From: Xanthostigma xanthostigma
Taxonomy: Eukaryota; Arthropoda; Insecta; Raphidioptera; Raphidiidae
Direction: 5' to 3'
Assembly: GCA_963575645.1 (NCBI GenBank)
Contig: OY754467.1
Location: 2,480,001-2,544,000, forward strand
Length of the DNA: 64,000 nucleotides
A model generated the notes under the pieces. That model saw only the letters and a list, made by a program, of their open reading frames with translations, searched no databases and was not told the DNA's origin. Of this stretch, positions 10,202-22,093 are shown piece after piece. Position numbers and translations under genes: made by a program. How positions within the stretch are numbered: the stretch's first letter is position 1; each line of letters starts with the position of its first letter.

Positions 10202-10930
10202 CAGGCCCGGACTTAGAGACCCAGGGCCCCTAGCAGCGTTGCCAGTTTTTTTTTTGCCAAGTCGGGATTTTGGAACTCTGAGTGAAAACGGCGGGATTCT
10301 TTCGTCGAAAGCGGGACATAGTAAAAAAACGTATAGGTATAATCAGAAGTTTTCAAATACCCATTTTCTTTTTATTTGAATTAAAATTACGTTTACGTGA
10401 CAATAGATAGCAAAAATAGCCATAGAAAATGTATTTTAATAAAAATATAATATTTTAAATCAGATTTACCGTATCGTTAAATAGTTGAGTCTTATTCGTC
10501 TTCAATATAATAAAAAAAAAAAAAAACAGAAATCAAAATCAGAAAAGTTTTATTCATTAAAAAAATATGGCGTTTCAAACAATAGTCTGTGGAGTGAGTG
10601 TTACAAATTGCAACTTACAATAAGAGAATAATTATTTATAAGAATTACTTATTCATGATATTTCTGTGAAGATTTAACTTCTTTTAAAGTTATCCCCGAA
10701 AAGCGGGACTGAGCCTGTCTCGCGCGGGACATTTAATTTTGATTTAAAAATCGGGACGTCTGGCAACGCTGGCCCCTAGGCATTTGACATTTGGCCCCCC
10801 ACCATCTCGAAGCTATTTTGTAAATTTAGCAAATTAAATGCACTAGTACAGAACATATAATTTTTAATTGTGCTTATGTAAAGATTCCGGCACTCGGGGC
10901 CTTGTAGGCCTAGGCAGAAATCCGGCACTG
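10202..10930. mobile_element. Outer element interrupted by a hAT-type insertion
   Basis: Ends caggcccggacttag and ...aaatccggcactg are weakly inverted. Sequence on both sides of the inner element reads as one unit (cccaggGCCCCTAG / GCCCCTAGgcatttgac) once the inner insertion is removed. No clear target duplication was found for the outer unit, so its limits are tentative. Confidence 0.4.
10234..10771. mobile_element. hAT-type non-autonomous element, perfect TSD
   Basis: 538 bp bounded by CAGCGTTGCCAG and CTGGCAACGCTG, a 12-bp perfect TIR of the CAG...CTG hAT type. An exact 8-bp target duplication GCCCCTAG lies at 10226-10233 and 10772-10779. The AT-rich interior encodes nothing. Subterminal cgggatt/cgggac words recur near both ends. 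Confidence 0.88.
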
Positions 10931-11078
10931 TAAATAAAGACTACTTCTTCTTCAAAACTAAAATTTTGTTTTAATTATACTTGTAACAAAAGATGTGCCG
11001 ATTCCAAATTTTATAGTACATAAAAGCGGGACTCTACCGGTCTCTGACGGGACAATTTCTGGTTTAAAAAAAAAAAAA

Positions 11079-11323
11079 TTGGTTGTCTGTAAAGTCGGTT
11101 TACGGACGATAGTTTTACGTGATAACGTCATAAAGAAACATTGATGAACTATCTGACGTCACGCGAGAAGAGAGAGAAATGCGTACAAGCCGACGCTTGG
11201 GCCGATCGTGCCTCTCTATCGCTTATACCGCGCTCTCGCTTGCACGCTCAGGCTCAGGCGGAACATGACACTTTTTCGTGCGTGCAGCCGGTGTTTCATC
11301 AATTTATAAGACGTTATCACGTC
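11079..11323 (-). mobile_element. Dispersed element T, copy 1
   Basis: Runs from attggttgtctgtaaagtcggtttacgg to cttataagacgttatcacgtc, with an internal subterminal inverted word acgtgataacg/cgttatcacgt. Five other copies lie at 29404, 37074, 38117, 44260 and 45228, all on plus. T-runs flank the copies. The short open frame here (11141-11368) reads through the repeat and is not a gene. Confidence 0.75.
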
Positions 11324-11905
11324 AAAAAAATACAGGAGGCGGTATTGAAATACGGGACTGTACGTTAATTAAGGAACATTAATTATCATCGTAAATGGTT
11401 GAAAAACGATACCTTCGTTGTTAAAATAAATTATGATGTGCGGTTTTGTAAACAGATATTTTACGATTTTTTTTTTTTTGAGATAGGTACATGTTTATTA
11501 AAATAGAGAACTGATTAACTGTTTTCATGTTACAAAAGTGCATAATATAATGCAATTAGTGCACATGGGAATATGGCCTATTATATGGTACCTACCTGGC
11601 ACATAGATTGAGCTCGTCTGCATTTATAGTCGATTAAATCCGTACACTCACACGTACGTACATACATACGCTACGGGTGTATTTCGATACACGCATAAGC
11701 GTGCAGCCATTTTTACTTTCTCATATTATATACAGAGAAGTTCAGTTAAGACGCAACGCAGAGCGGGTTTTGTTTATTTCGTAGCTATAGAAATCCGTTC
11801 CTCATAGTTTGCATACGAACCTTCCGTGGGTGTCAAGTGTATGTTGCATTTTATGTGGAACGATTTCACTGTATAATGAATTTTTATGATTTGCAAAAAT
11901 CATAA
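11324..11905. other. No gene seen
   Basis: AT-rich sequence with no supported frame or recognised repeat. Confidence 0.45.
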
Positions 11906-12590
11906 AAGGATCTACCGTATTAATTTAGAATAAAAAAAAAAATTTCTAGTTAGCAACGATTATATACATATTTTTTCATTAAATGCGACCACATTTTTTA
12001 ATGAAAAAATATGGTACATATAATCGTTGCTAACTAGAAAAAAAATTTTTTTTTATTCTAAAGTAATACGGTAGATTTCTTTTATATACTTTAATACATT
12101 TTTCATCAAAATATTGCTTTTTTACCATGCCAGATTCAATTTTTAAGCGCCGTGACAGCGTTTTTTCATAAACAAATCAGCTTTTACAAGGGCCGTGTCA
12201 AAACACCACCTTAATTTTTTTCTGAAAGAAGGTTTGACATCTATTTTATGCATAAAAATTGGTCTGTCTGCGAAAAAATGTTTTTTACTATAACAAATGA
12301 AATTTATTAACAAAAATTGTCAGTCAGACAATTTTTTTCAAAAATGGTACATTATTTACTACAAATTGTATAAATTTCAAGCAGGTGTTTTGGAAAGTAA
12401 AATCATGTTTTTTTTTTTAATTCAAAAATTCATAAAAAATAACAATTAACAAATTTTTACTAGTCTGGCGGGCGTAACATGTTTCTTACATGTTTTTCAG
12501 CCAATTTTCACTTTATAATTTTGAGGTGTTCTTGGGGGTAACTTTTTCTGTCATGGGAGCTTGGACTATTCTTTGGAACGTGGTTACCTC
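11906..12590 (-). repeat. Dispersed repeat C, copy 2
   Basis: Inverted copy of 4434-5085. Its end hairpin is longer: gatctaccgtattaatttaga...tctagttagcaacgattata near 11908-11973 mirrors about 12015-12078. The better-preserved arms suggest the hairpin is a real structural part of the element. Confidence 0.75.
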
Positions 12591-12639
12591 TTGTCAGATC
12601 ACGGTGATCATTTTAAACGGCTGGTCGCAGTGACTTTTT

Positions 12640-13728
12640 AACTTCCCGCTTTAAAAAAAAATTTTTTTTTTTCAAAAATCGGGAATTTTCGAAAATCGAG
12701 TTTTCGCCAGATCTCGACGTTTTGATGTCCTAGGAAGCTATTGAAACTATTTTGGCGATGATGTCCGTAGGGTTGTGTGTGTGTGTGTGTCCGATTGAAA
12801 CGCGGTTTACGGCATCTGACGTAATCTTGGTGAACTTGACTTCCTGAAAATTTGAAACGATTCGGCCCAAAAAATTTTGAGAAATCTTAAAAAACAAGTT
12901 TCAAAATTTTTTAAAAATTTGTTTTTGTAAAATATTTTCTAAACTACTAAACCGATTAATTCCAAAATCTAATCAGCTCTTCTCCTTAACGAACTGCGTC
13001 GATTTCCGCAAACCGCATCAAAATCGGTTCATTTGTTCACGAGATACCGTGAACGAAAAAATCGTAAAAAAGTGTTTTTTTAAAATGGCTCTGAAAATTG
13101 TTATCAGATCGATTTTTTTGTAATAAATTACTTTCTTAGGCTAAAAAAACTGCGTCGATCGCCGCAAACCGCATCAAAATCGGCTTATTTGTAAAAAAGT
13201 GTTTTTTTTAAATTGCTCGTAAAATTCCTATGAGATCGATTTTTCTGTAATAAATTACTTTTTTAGGCTAAAAAAATTGCGTCGACTGCCGCAAATCGCA
13301 TCAAAATCGGTTCATTTGTTCACGAGATACCGTGAACGAAAAAATCGTAAAAAAGTGTTTTTTTAAAATGGCTTTGAAAATTGTTATCAGATCGATTTTT
13401 TTGTAATAAATTACTTTCTTAGGCTAAAAAAACTGCGTCGATCGCCGCAAACCGCATCAAAATCGGCTTATTTGTAAAAAAGTGTTTTTTTTAAATTGCT
13501 CGTAAAATTCCTATGAGATCGATTTTTCTGTAATAAATTACTTTTTTAGGCTAAAAAAATTGCGTCGACTGCCGCAAATCGCATCAAAATCGGTTCATTT
13601 GTTCATGAGATATCGTGAACGAAAATTTCGTAACAGTGTTTTTTTTTGAGCTCGAAGAGCTAAAAATAAACTACTTGCTATATTTTATATGTTTTTGAGT
13701 GTTTTGAACTCGAAAATAGCGGGAAGTT
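12640..13728. mobile_element. Element S, copy 1, with internal tandem repeats
   Basis: Short TIR AACTTCCCGCT / AGCGGGAAGTT. The interior has five repeats around gcgtcgaNNNccgcaaaNcgcatcaaaatcgg (near 12987, 13150, 13279, 13434 and 13563). A block of about 283 bp is directly duplicated, adding one unit pair relative to copy 2 at 35878. It includes a (GT)7 microsatellite at about 12775. No coding frame. Confidence 0.7.
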
Positions 13729-14284
13729 ACAGGGATGGCCTGCAGGGTCAAACTTCTTTTCAAATTTTTTTAATCGTGAAGTTATTTATTCCCCAACTCT
13801 ATAGAGATCCCCGCATCTGCTGCATATAGCCAGTAACGGTGAACCGATGGGATTATTGCGGTACGTCTATGTGTTGCTTGACATGTCATTTTGACAGATG
13901 CATTTATAGGCCGCAATGCGTTTTATCCATTTACCGCAAATAGTTTTAGTTTTTATCTGTGTGTGTTTTGTTTCATCGCCCGCGTGTCCTCGTGCCGTCA
14001 TCATTTTCCATCATCACCTCGCGTCGCGCGTTCGCCGCGCGGTGTCGCGCGTTAAACTGTTAACACATTTCTGTGTACTAACTGATTGACAGGCTGACCC
14101 TGTTTTCAATTTCACTGCCCATTTGTTATTGGATTCTGTGCGGACCAATAATGGTATGTATTTGTTTCGGTTAGTTCTAAGCGGTACATTAATTATATTG
14201 ACATCGCGCGTTAGTTGCCACAATTTGATTGAAAATTTAAATATCTATGATGTCTTGAACGGCAGATGAATATAGAGAATTGGC

Positions 14285-14985
14285 TGTCCGGCCCGGTTTC
14301 ACCCGGGCGCAAAAGAACGAATGGAGAAGGAAGAGACATGAATACCGCATATTCGTCTTAGTTTACCGAGATGAATGTAGTGTCCAAACTTCATAATGAT
14401 CGGAGTTACCGTTCAAAAGTTTTTGTCGTTAAAAATACTTTTTTTAAGTAATAAATTTCTTGTATTTAATTGAAAACACTGTAGGAAAATTATTTTTATA
14501 TAGGTACCTATAGTTGTAACAGTTTTCAAATGAGCTATTAATTAGATTTATTTAATTTTAATTAGTCGTAATAAAATTTTAAAAAAATTGAAATGTAAGC
14601 CTTAGAAGAAAGCAGTGTAGAAAATAAAAATATATTCGTCGACGTGGAGCTTGAACCCAAGACCCTGGCATTAAGAGTCTTACGCTCTACCGACTGAGCT
14701 ATCCGGGCTTGTGAACGTGACGCGCTAATATTGCAATATTAAGTTAAGGCATTTCACCTGATAATATTTGTCGGACGGACTAATTTTGAGATACATTTTG
14801 CAACATTTTTCATTGATGTTCCGCTCCAATTGGTCGTAGCGTGATATTATATAGCCTATAGCCTTCCTCGATAAATGGGCTGTCCAACAACAAATTTTTT
14901 TTTCAATTCGAATCAGTAGTTTCTGAGATTAGCGCGTTCAACCAAACAAACAAACAAACTCTTCAGCTTTATATATTAGTATAGA
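14285..14985 (-). mobile_element. Helitron-like family A, copy A3
   Basis: On minus it begins TCTATACTAATATATAAAGC and carries the family body, a tRNA-Lys-like segment (14636-14709) and the terminal hairpin cccgggtgaaaccggg. The terminal CTAG is lost (ggacagcc instead), so the 3' end is decayed. Confidence 0.65.
14636..14709 (-). other. tRNA-Lys-like segment inside Helitron A3
   Basis: On minus, gcccggatagctcagtcggtagagc matches a tRNA-Lys 5' half. The anticodon loop ctCTTaa would read CTT, and the B-box is gggttcaagctcc. The anticodon stem and acceptor 3' side are mismatched, so this is a pseudo-tRNA. It is the clearest clue to the source of the tRNA-like block in family A. Confidence 0.7.
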
Positions 14986-15101
14986 CGAAAAGTAATCTCC
15001 TGTTGTTCCAATCTCTTACATCATCCGATCCAGTATCCTCGTTCCTTGTACTAGCTTGCACAGTCCGCGACCTGTGTGATTGATATCTAGTCTTTTATAT
15101 A

Positions 15102-15178
15102 CAGTGTAAACTCCGTTTAAACTCCTTGATATAACGACAAACTCCTTAAAAAGTCGAAATTAAGTTGGTTTACCTTGT
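15102..15178 (-). mobile_element. Fragment of TA-flanked element M
   Basis: cagtgtaaactccgtttaaactcctt...ataacgacaaactcc...gtcgaaatt...ggtttacctt aligns with the start of the copy at 59715. A TA precedes it. The remainder of the element is absent or unrecognisable. Confidence 0.6.
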
Positions 15179-15550
15179 TGCTCATACAATGATACTCTCT
15201 AAATGCACTCTAATTAACGACAACAATACGTCAACATTAAGCAAGTACTTGTTTGTTATTTTGTTGCTTTGTTGTCGGCACCATGCGTACCGAAGATTCC
15301 AAGAAATTCGTTCTTTTGTTTGTTGGAATTATCTTTCATATGTTTATCTCAGTTCAGTATCATATTAGTTTCCCACAAACTTAAATACATTTTATAGTAA
15401 AAAAGTATTGAACAATTCCACTATACAATGTTTTGTTATATATCTCAAAGGGATTAGGCAGCGTTTTCGATTAAAGCTCCCAGTCGGCTTGATTTATTTT
15501 CGACATCTTCAACAATCATCGTCATATTTCGACCATTTACCATAAAATAT

Positions 15551-15690
15551 TAATGAATTATACACATAAACCTTTCTCTTGAATCACTCCATCCATTGGT
15601 GAAAATCGTATGAAAATCTATTTGGTCGCTTTTGAGTTTATCGCGTTCAGACAGACAGACAGACGCGGCGGAGGAACTTTGTTTTATAAC
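15551..15690 (+). mobile_element. LINE (RTE-like) 3' tail remnant
   Basis: ctcttgaatcactccatccattg...gaaaatc...cagacagacagacgcggcggaggaactttgttttata resembles the non-coding 3' ends of RTE-type LINEs widespread in insects. Heavily decayed; no coding part. Confidence 0.4.
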
Positions 15691-16229
15691 CGTGTTAAGT
15701 TGTCATAGTTTTAGAGAGGAGAAATAAATTCATCGTAAACTTAATAAAGATTTACGTGAAAATGAGTGCATGTTGCTCACTACATATTTTCAAGCGATTT
15801 AAATGCCATTTTACAGAAAGTATTTTAAAGTGGTGGAATTCCATTTAATGTAGGTGCTTAAAACATTTTAAGCATTATTGGCATGCATTACTGAGTGGCA
15901 GCTAAGAATTTTAAATATGGTGCATTATTTTTAAATATCACATTTTACATGCCTCGTTTATATGTTAATAGACTTTTTTTTTCAAAGAACGAGATGATCA
16001 AAAAATACACTCAATTTTTAAATTTTGCCCACAATTTTTCGCTGAAACAAAATCAATTTTTTTTTATTTTGAGCTGTCAAGCGTCTATAATTATTTTTCA
16101 TTTCTTGGTAAAAATTAAGCGATATCTCAGAACAACAAATTAAATATAAATAAATAAATAACTTTTAGATTTTAATCTCTCATCGAATTGTTTGTACTAA
16201 GGTACGAAAAAAATTCGTAGATCTATCTA

Positions 16230-16690
16230 TACTAATATATAAAGCTGAAGAGTTTGTTTGTTTGAACGCGCTTATCTCAGCAACTACTGATTCAAATTGA
16301 AAAAAAAAAATTTGTTGGACAGCCTATTTATCAAGGAAGGCTATAGGCTATATAATATTACGCTACGACCATTAGGAGCGGAGCTTTAATGAAAAATGTT
16401 GCAAAATGTATCTCAAAAATAAGCTTCTATTCATGTGAAATGCACTAACTAGATATACTCATATTAGCGTTGTGAGAACACAACCTCAGGTAGCTCAATC
16501 GGTAGAGCATGCGACTGTCAATATCAGGGTCGTGGGTTCGATCCCCCCGTTGGGCGAATATATTTTTATATATTTTTTTAATATCATAATTATTGTGTGC
16601 CAAATTTTCATTCCAATCCGTCCAGTGGTTTGAGCTTTGATAGATCAGTCAGTCAATTAATCAGTCACGGTTTCCTTTTATATATTTAGA
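16230..16690 (+). mobile_element. Helitron-like family A, copy A4 (variant 3' end)
   Basis: Starts A|TCTATACTAATATATAAAGC and has the family body plus a tRNA-like block (16484-16556). Instead of the cccgggtgaaaccggg hairpin it ends in ttccaatccgtccagtggtttgag...tatatttagata. This is a chimeric or otherwise replaced 3' end. Confidence 0.6.
16484..16556 (+). other. tRNA-like segment inside Helitron A4
   Basis: A-box tagctcaatcggtagagc, loop ctgtcaa (anticodon position GTC) and B-box gggttcgatcc. The anticodon stem (gcga/tatc) does not pair well and the acceptor stem is partial. Pseudo-tRNA derived from the same ancestor as 14636. Confidence 0.65.
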
Positions 16691-17312
16691 TAAAGACACG
16701 TTATTAAATCGTGTGCAAACTTCATAGTTTGTAAGGTCTTGAGTGAAAACGTACGTCAAAAAGTCAGAGAAAAAAAATTAACACCGAAAATTACAGTTAG
16801 ATCCTTTCTTCGACAAAGAGTGTGTGAAATAGAGTAAAATATATATTTAGTGTCGGCGTTTGTTAATGGCAATTTGTAGACAGCCTGTTACGTCTAAGTA
16901 GCCATTAAACATATGCAATATGCATACTCAAAGAACTCATATGTGTGGAGAGGTCTTAATCGAAGTTCTAGAAAACGATGTAAAATGCCTTTGTGTTTTG
17001 TAGCTTGATGCATTTACAGGACTATTTTTTTACATCGGTGTCAAATGGGTGAAAAACCTAAGAACCAAATAACCTATTCAACTGACTTATCCAATGCCAA
17101 TTTTTGCCATTTAATAGATGAATATTTTCGACTTGATGCTTACAAATTACAATAATATATATTGACTATCCTGGTAACCTGAGAATGGACCGGCTATATT
17201 AACATGTCTTCTCTGTGTTTTTTCAATGACCACAATCCTTCCAAACTAAAAGTTTCAGGATCTTCATCATTCGTAAGTCTCCATTTTTCATATTCAGGAT
17301 TTGTTTGAAGTA

Positions 17313-17680
17313 ATTAATTAGGATTCCGTTCCTCAAAAAAGGAACCCTTATATAGGATCACTTCGTTGTCCGTCCGTCTGTCGGTCAAGACCCTTTATCT
17401 CAGGAACGCGTGAAGGTATCAAGTTAAAATTAATCGGAGAATCTCGTTAGAGATTCTCTTCTGTGCTAAATGCCGACGAATCTCTAACAGATTCTTATAC
17501 ATTGATTTTGCCTCTTTCCCATATAACGCCGTGTATATGAGGCCAGTTTCCAAGTTTTATAGTTCTGGGACGTACGGCGAAGCTTTACAAACAAATTTTC
17601 CGAATTTTCGAGCACATACGTTAAGATAGCCAATGCAACTTCTTTGTTGCAATATTGCCTGTGGAAATCAGTGCATGGGG
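17313..17680 (+). repeat. 'ggaaccctta' dispersed repeat fragment
   Basis: attccgttcctcaaaaaaggaacccttatataggatcacttcgttgtccgtccgtctgtc...aagaccc...ctcaggaacgcgtg is a repeat type I associate with insect genomes. Only one copy lies in the window, so the call rests on recognition. Non-coding. Confidence 0.4.
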
Positions 17681-18031
17681 TATAAAGAAATCGAATATGT
17701 TATTAACGTTTTCAATTAAAATTGTATAGTGTATTTTATGTCATACAACCATTATAGTAATTCGAATAACGTTTCAAACGATAAAAACACCCACAATAGT
17801 CAGTCTGTATTCGCGATACAGATTTATGTTATAAAATTAAACTTAAGTGCTAACTAAAAATCAAATCTAAAGAGCTTGACAATAACCGAGCGCATAGCGA
17901 GTTCTATTACAAGCCCCCAGTTTCCGGGTTCTAGTCCTAGTTGGTGATCTTGAAAGAGCTTCACTTTACAGACGTTTTGTTACGGCTGAGAAACGTAACG
18001 AAAATTGAAACACGCGTTATTTAGAATGGAC

Positions 18032-18531
18032 TAGTGATGTGCCGGATATCCGAGAGAGAAGAAAGATCCATATCCGTTAGTTTTTGGCGGATCTTTTACC
18101 TTATTAATTTTCAATTCATAGATGAAATTTTATATATATAGGTGATTAGGTAATAATGAAAAACTGTTAAATTCCATTCAGATTATTTTTTATTTTTTAA
18201 AATCGTATTTGGCACCTTTATATTGCAAACATTTATCGTAGTGAGTACCATACCAATAGTACATAACTCAAAGGTACTAAAAAACTATCTTTATAATGAG
18301 ATATTGCACATCGATCTTTGGAAAGAGACAATCTGCTATGAGAGTTAACTCTTAAAGAGGTCAAAAACTTTTTCCCATAACAGATAGTCTCTTTCCAAAG
18401 GTCGATGTGCAATATTTACCGCCACGTACTCTAATAAAGTTAAGATCCGTATCCGCGGAACTTGAAACCAAATATCCGTATTCAGATCCGTATCCGCGGA
18501 TATACATTTTTAACGATCCGGCACATCTCTA
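18032..18531 (+). mobile_element. hAT-type miniature element, copy 1, perfect TSD
   Basis: 500 bp from TAGTGATGTGCCGGAT to ATCCGGCACATCTCTA. Exact 8-bp target duplication GAATGGAC at 18024-18031 and 18532-18539. Internal subterminal repeats of atccgNatccg, plus an internal hairpin (gatctttggaaagagacaatctg mirrored by cagatagtctctttccaaaggtc). The host sequence is a family H repeat whose unfilled relative is near 43860. Confidence 0.9.
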
Positions 18532-18539
18532 GAATGGAC

Positions 18540-18660
18540 ATAGGCTAAACACTATTGCGTTAAAATAAAAGCGCTTTTTGTGGAGATCAATTTTGCTACG
18601 TGTCGACGAAAAAACACGACGACAATCTACAAATTCGGGCGAAGCCGGATCGAACAGTTA
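18540..18660 (-). repeat. Family H (Helitron-like remnant), interrupted copy
   Basis: Complementary to 43745-43880 (gatctccacgaaaagcgcttttattttaacgcaataNtg; acaaattcgggcgaagccgg end). The part before 18024 continues the same repeat across the hAT insertion. No coding content. Confidence 0.6.
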
Positions 18661-19086
18661 TTAACTAATTTATAAAGTTGTCGGACAGTGTACAAAGAAG
18701 CGTTGGAATAAATGAAAATATCCGGCGGGGAGTATTTAACTTTTACATATTGCAAAGTTATGCTGAATTAAAAAACAAGTATAAAGCTTTCACTTGCAGC
18801 TTGATTTGTATATTATAATCTACGTAAACATTGATTACAAGTTTATGAGTTCTGGATATCGGATTCGTTATTAGGTATACACACGATAATTGTATATTTA
18901 CGGTTCACTGTATCGATAATAATGAATTGCAGCGAGTAATGGTAAGGAACTCCCACGATCACGCATGCATTTGAGCTTGCCTTAGTTTTGTTTGAAGGTA
19001 AGATGTTTTGGGATTGTTGTTGAATCTCTATTTCTTCTGTATACGATAACTCGATGTACCCAAAATTTGACTATTTTTTTGTCATA

Positions 19087-19403
19087 CCCTCGCCTAAAAA
19101 CGGTTCGCGCTCTCCCGACGCTATTTTTAAAGCTAGAGGGTTCTGGTAAACGCCAAATGAAAGACAAAGAATCAGACTACAGATCCTTCAGGCGAATTTT
19201 TTGAAAAAAATTTCTGAAAAAACTTACAACCTTTTGAAAAAAATAATAAGTTACGTAATATTTCACACGTAGGCGAGACTGTTTTTCAAAAAATTCGCCT
19301 GAAAGATCTGTAGTCTGATTCTTTGTTTTTCATTTGGCGTTTACCAGAACCCTCTAGCTTTAAAAATAGCGTCGGGAGAGCGCGAACCGTTTTTAGGCGA
19401 GGG
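19087..19403. mobile_element. Fold-back element
   Basis: Arms at about 19087-19210 and 19279-19403 are nearly perfect complements (cctcgcctaaaaacggttcgcgctctcccgacgctatttttaaagctagagg and its reverse), around a loop of about 70 bp. It would form a long hairpin if transcribed. The open frames on both strands here are the same arm read twice. Confidence 0.88.
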
Positions 19404-19576
19404 GAAAAGATTTGAGATGAAAGGTGCAGGGGGTATTTGCAGGGACGAATACTCTTAAAAAAACTTTGCGAATTATTCACAAATTTAGTCAAAAATTTCC
19501 ACTGTCATTTTTTGAGTCTATCAGCAATCACATATACACGTCATAGCAGCTGGTGTAGGAATTATTGTATTACCAT

Positions 19577-20094
19577 TAGTGATGTGCCGGATCGTTAAAA
19601 ATGTATATCCGCGGATACGGATCTAAATACGGATATTTGGTTTCAAGTTCCTCGGATACGGATACGGATCTTAACTTTCTTAGAGAACGCGGCGGTATAT
19701 ATTGCACATCGACCTTTGGAAAGAGACTATCTGTTATGGGGAAAAGTTATTGACCTCTTTAAGAGTTAACTCTCATAACAGATTGTCTCTTTCCAAAGAT
19801 CGATGTGCAATATCACATTATAAAGATAGTTTTTCAGTACCTTTGAGTTGTATACTATTGGTATGGTACTCACTACGATAAATGTTTGCAATATAAAGGT
19901 GCCAAATAAAATAAAAAAACAATCTGAATGGAATTTAACAGTTTTTCATTATTACCTAATCACCTATATATACCTATAAAATTTCATCTATGAGTTGAAA
20001 ATTAGTAAGGTAAAAGATCCGCCAAAAACTAACGGATACGGATCTTTCTTTCTCCCTCGGATATCTACGGATACGGATATCCGGCACATCACTA
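19577..20094 (-). mobile_element. hAT-type miniature element, copy 2, inverted
   Basis: 518 bp. It is the reverse complement of the 18032-18531 element, with ends TAGTGATGTGCCGG and CCGGCACATCACTA. Flanks attaccat (19569-19576) and attactat (20095-20102) match at 7 of 8 positions. The open frame at 19974-20234 is a shadow within it. Confidence 0.87.
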
Positions 20095-20102
20095 ATTACT
20101 AT

Positions 20103-20691
20103 ATCACTTTGTATACACGACCCCGTAATTTTTTTATAAAGAACTCCTCCGAAACGCCTTCCCCTTTTCACACTATTGACAACGAACACTGTAACACTAG
20201 TCACTACTGCCATAAGCCGTGTGTCGTGTATCATACGGCGACACTAATTTTGTATTGACCCCTTGCACTTCCCAAGTGAATTATTATACAATATACCAAA
20301 AGTGAAATAGCCAAAAAGCCCAACACTTTATAAAGATAAAGTTGTTTATTTTTATTTTTAAATTATTTACCTTCTGTCATTTTTAAACACACATTTTTAA
20401 TTTATATGTTAAGAAGTTTTATCGCGAAATAAAAAAGCCCACGCTTCCATAGCCACTGTATAATGTTTTGGTGTATTAAAAAATAAAACATCTCAGCGAC
20501 AAATTAAAACTGCAGTAGAATTTACAATTACAAAATTCATTTTTTATAGTCTGAGTATTAAAAATATGAGCGTAAAATGACAAACGTTTTATAATTTAAA
20601 TCATCCAGACTTGTGGACGGTGTTCCAGGGATATTTGTGCTCGTCTGTCTTTTGGCGTACAGTTCTGACAATAAATCTTGACTTATATGCT
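20103..20691. other. No gene seen
   Basis: AT-rich sequence with no supported frame or repeat until the fold-back at 20692. Confidence 0.45.
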
Positions 20692-21024
20692 TAAAAACTT
20701 CAACCAAAACGCTAAAATAATATTTTCTGACAAATAACATGAACCATTTAAAATGTCTGACACCTCGAGTATGTTCGACATATTCGAGGTGTCAGACATT
20801 TTAAATGGTTCGTATTATTTGCCAGAGAACATTATTTTAGCGTTTTGGTTGAAGTTTTTAAGCTATCCAATTAAAAAAATAAACAGTATCTGTAAATTTT
20901 TACATGTCGTCAAAACGACATCTTTCGGAAAATTTAGAGGGAAAACGCCCCAAAATCAAGAAAAGTCATAGAGGAAATAGGTGTCAGACTAGGCCTAATG
21001 AAGCCATATACAAAGTTTGGGGAG
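20692..21024 (+). mobile_element. Fold-back family N, copy 2
   Basis: A palindrome of about 180 bp centred near 20782: gcttaaaaacttcaaccaaaacgctaaaataa ... ttattttagcgttttggttgaagtttttaagc, with an inner core of tgtctgacacctcga/tcgaggtgtcagaca. The tail 20873-21024 is shared with copy 1 (catgtcgtcaaaacgacatctttcgg...cctaatgaagccatatac). Confidence 0.85.
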
Positions 21025-21499
21025 AATATGTGTCAATAAAATTTTTGACTATAAATCTAGACTTGAACAAAACAATATTTAAACTTCTTTTTTTTTGTTT
21101 CTAATAGGATACACGAATTCACTGAAGCCGCATCTTTTAGTGACTTTTTTGACTTTTCAATTGGTTGTTTCGTTGCTTTGAAAACTTTTTTTTACATTTT
21201 GTACGCAAAATTCCGCCAACGCACGTTGTGTGAGCTGTGACCGGGTGCGTTTATGCGCGAGACGGTGTATTGGTATGCGTGTACTTAGTGCATGTATAAA
21301 GTGTATATAGTATAGTTAAAAAAAGATGCAGACATATAAAAGTAATTATAAATGAAGAGGGTCTCTCACTCCTCTCGCTCTTTCGCCTGCTTGATCCCAG
21401 TGTATGTCTCTCTGTAAAATTTAGATTAAATACGAGCCGCGGTGTAAAAGGGTTCGCTTAAACCAAGGATGGATCGAGAATATTATCTATATCTATACT

Positions 21500-22093
21500 T
21501 GTCTATACTAATATATAAAGCTGAAGAGTTTGTTTGTTTGTTTGTTTGTTTGAACTACTGGTTCAAATTGAAAAAAAAATTTTTGTTGGATAGCCCATTT
21601 ATCGAGGAAGGCTATAAGCTATATAATATTACGCTACGACTATTAGGAGCGGAGCATTAATGAAAAATGTTGCAAAATGTAACTCAAAAATAAGCTTCTA
21701 TTCATGTGAAGTGCACTAACTAGATATACTCATATTAGCGTTGTGAGAACACAACCCCAGGTGGCTCAATTGATAGAGCATGCGACTGTCGATATCAGGG
21801 TCGTGGGTTCGAGCCCCACGTTGGGCGAATATATTTTGTTTTTTTTATTTTCTACATTGCTTTCTTCTAAGGCGTACATTTAAATTTATTTTAATTTTAT
21901 TTAATTATTATTAGTTTAAAAAAAAGTATAAATACTGCTTTTTATCGACAAAAACTTTTGAACGGTAACTCCGATCATCATGAAATTTGGACACAACATT
22001 CATTTCGGTAAACTAAGATGAATGTGTGTACTCATGTTCCTCCCTTCCCCATTCGTTCTTTTACACCCGGGTGAAACCGGACGGGACCGCTAG
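21500..22093 (+). mobile_element. Helitron-like family A, copy A5 (most complete)
   Basis: 594 bp from TCTATACTAATATATAAAGC to cacccgggtgaaaccggacgggaccgCTAG followed by T. It includes a tRNA-like block at 21755-21827. The internal half after the tRNA block (ctttcttctaaggcgtacattt...) is shared with A2 and A3. No Rep/helicase frame, so it needs an autonomous relative elsewhere. Confidence 0.72.
21755..21827 (+). other. tRNA-like segment inside Helitron A5
   Basis: D-arm gctc/gagc, a perfect five-pair T-arm cgtgg-gttcgagc-ccacg, loop ctgtcga. The anticodon stem has mismatches, so it is unlikely to be a functional tRNA. Its A/B boxes could still recruit RNA polymerase III. Confidence 0.65.

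Noticed and set aside
18982-19492. Matching small proteins on both strands (…LKTVRALPTLFLKLEGSGKRQMK…)
   Set aside because: The same fold-back arm is read once on each strand; identity comes from the inverted repeat, not from a duplicated gene.
8372-21827. tRNA-like segments as real tRNA genes
   Set aside because: Anticodon and acceptor stems are mismatched and each lies at the same place inside a repeat family. They are pseudo-tRNAs.
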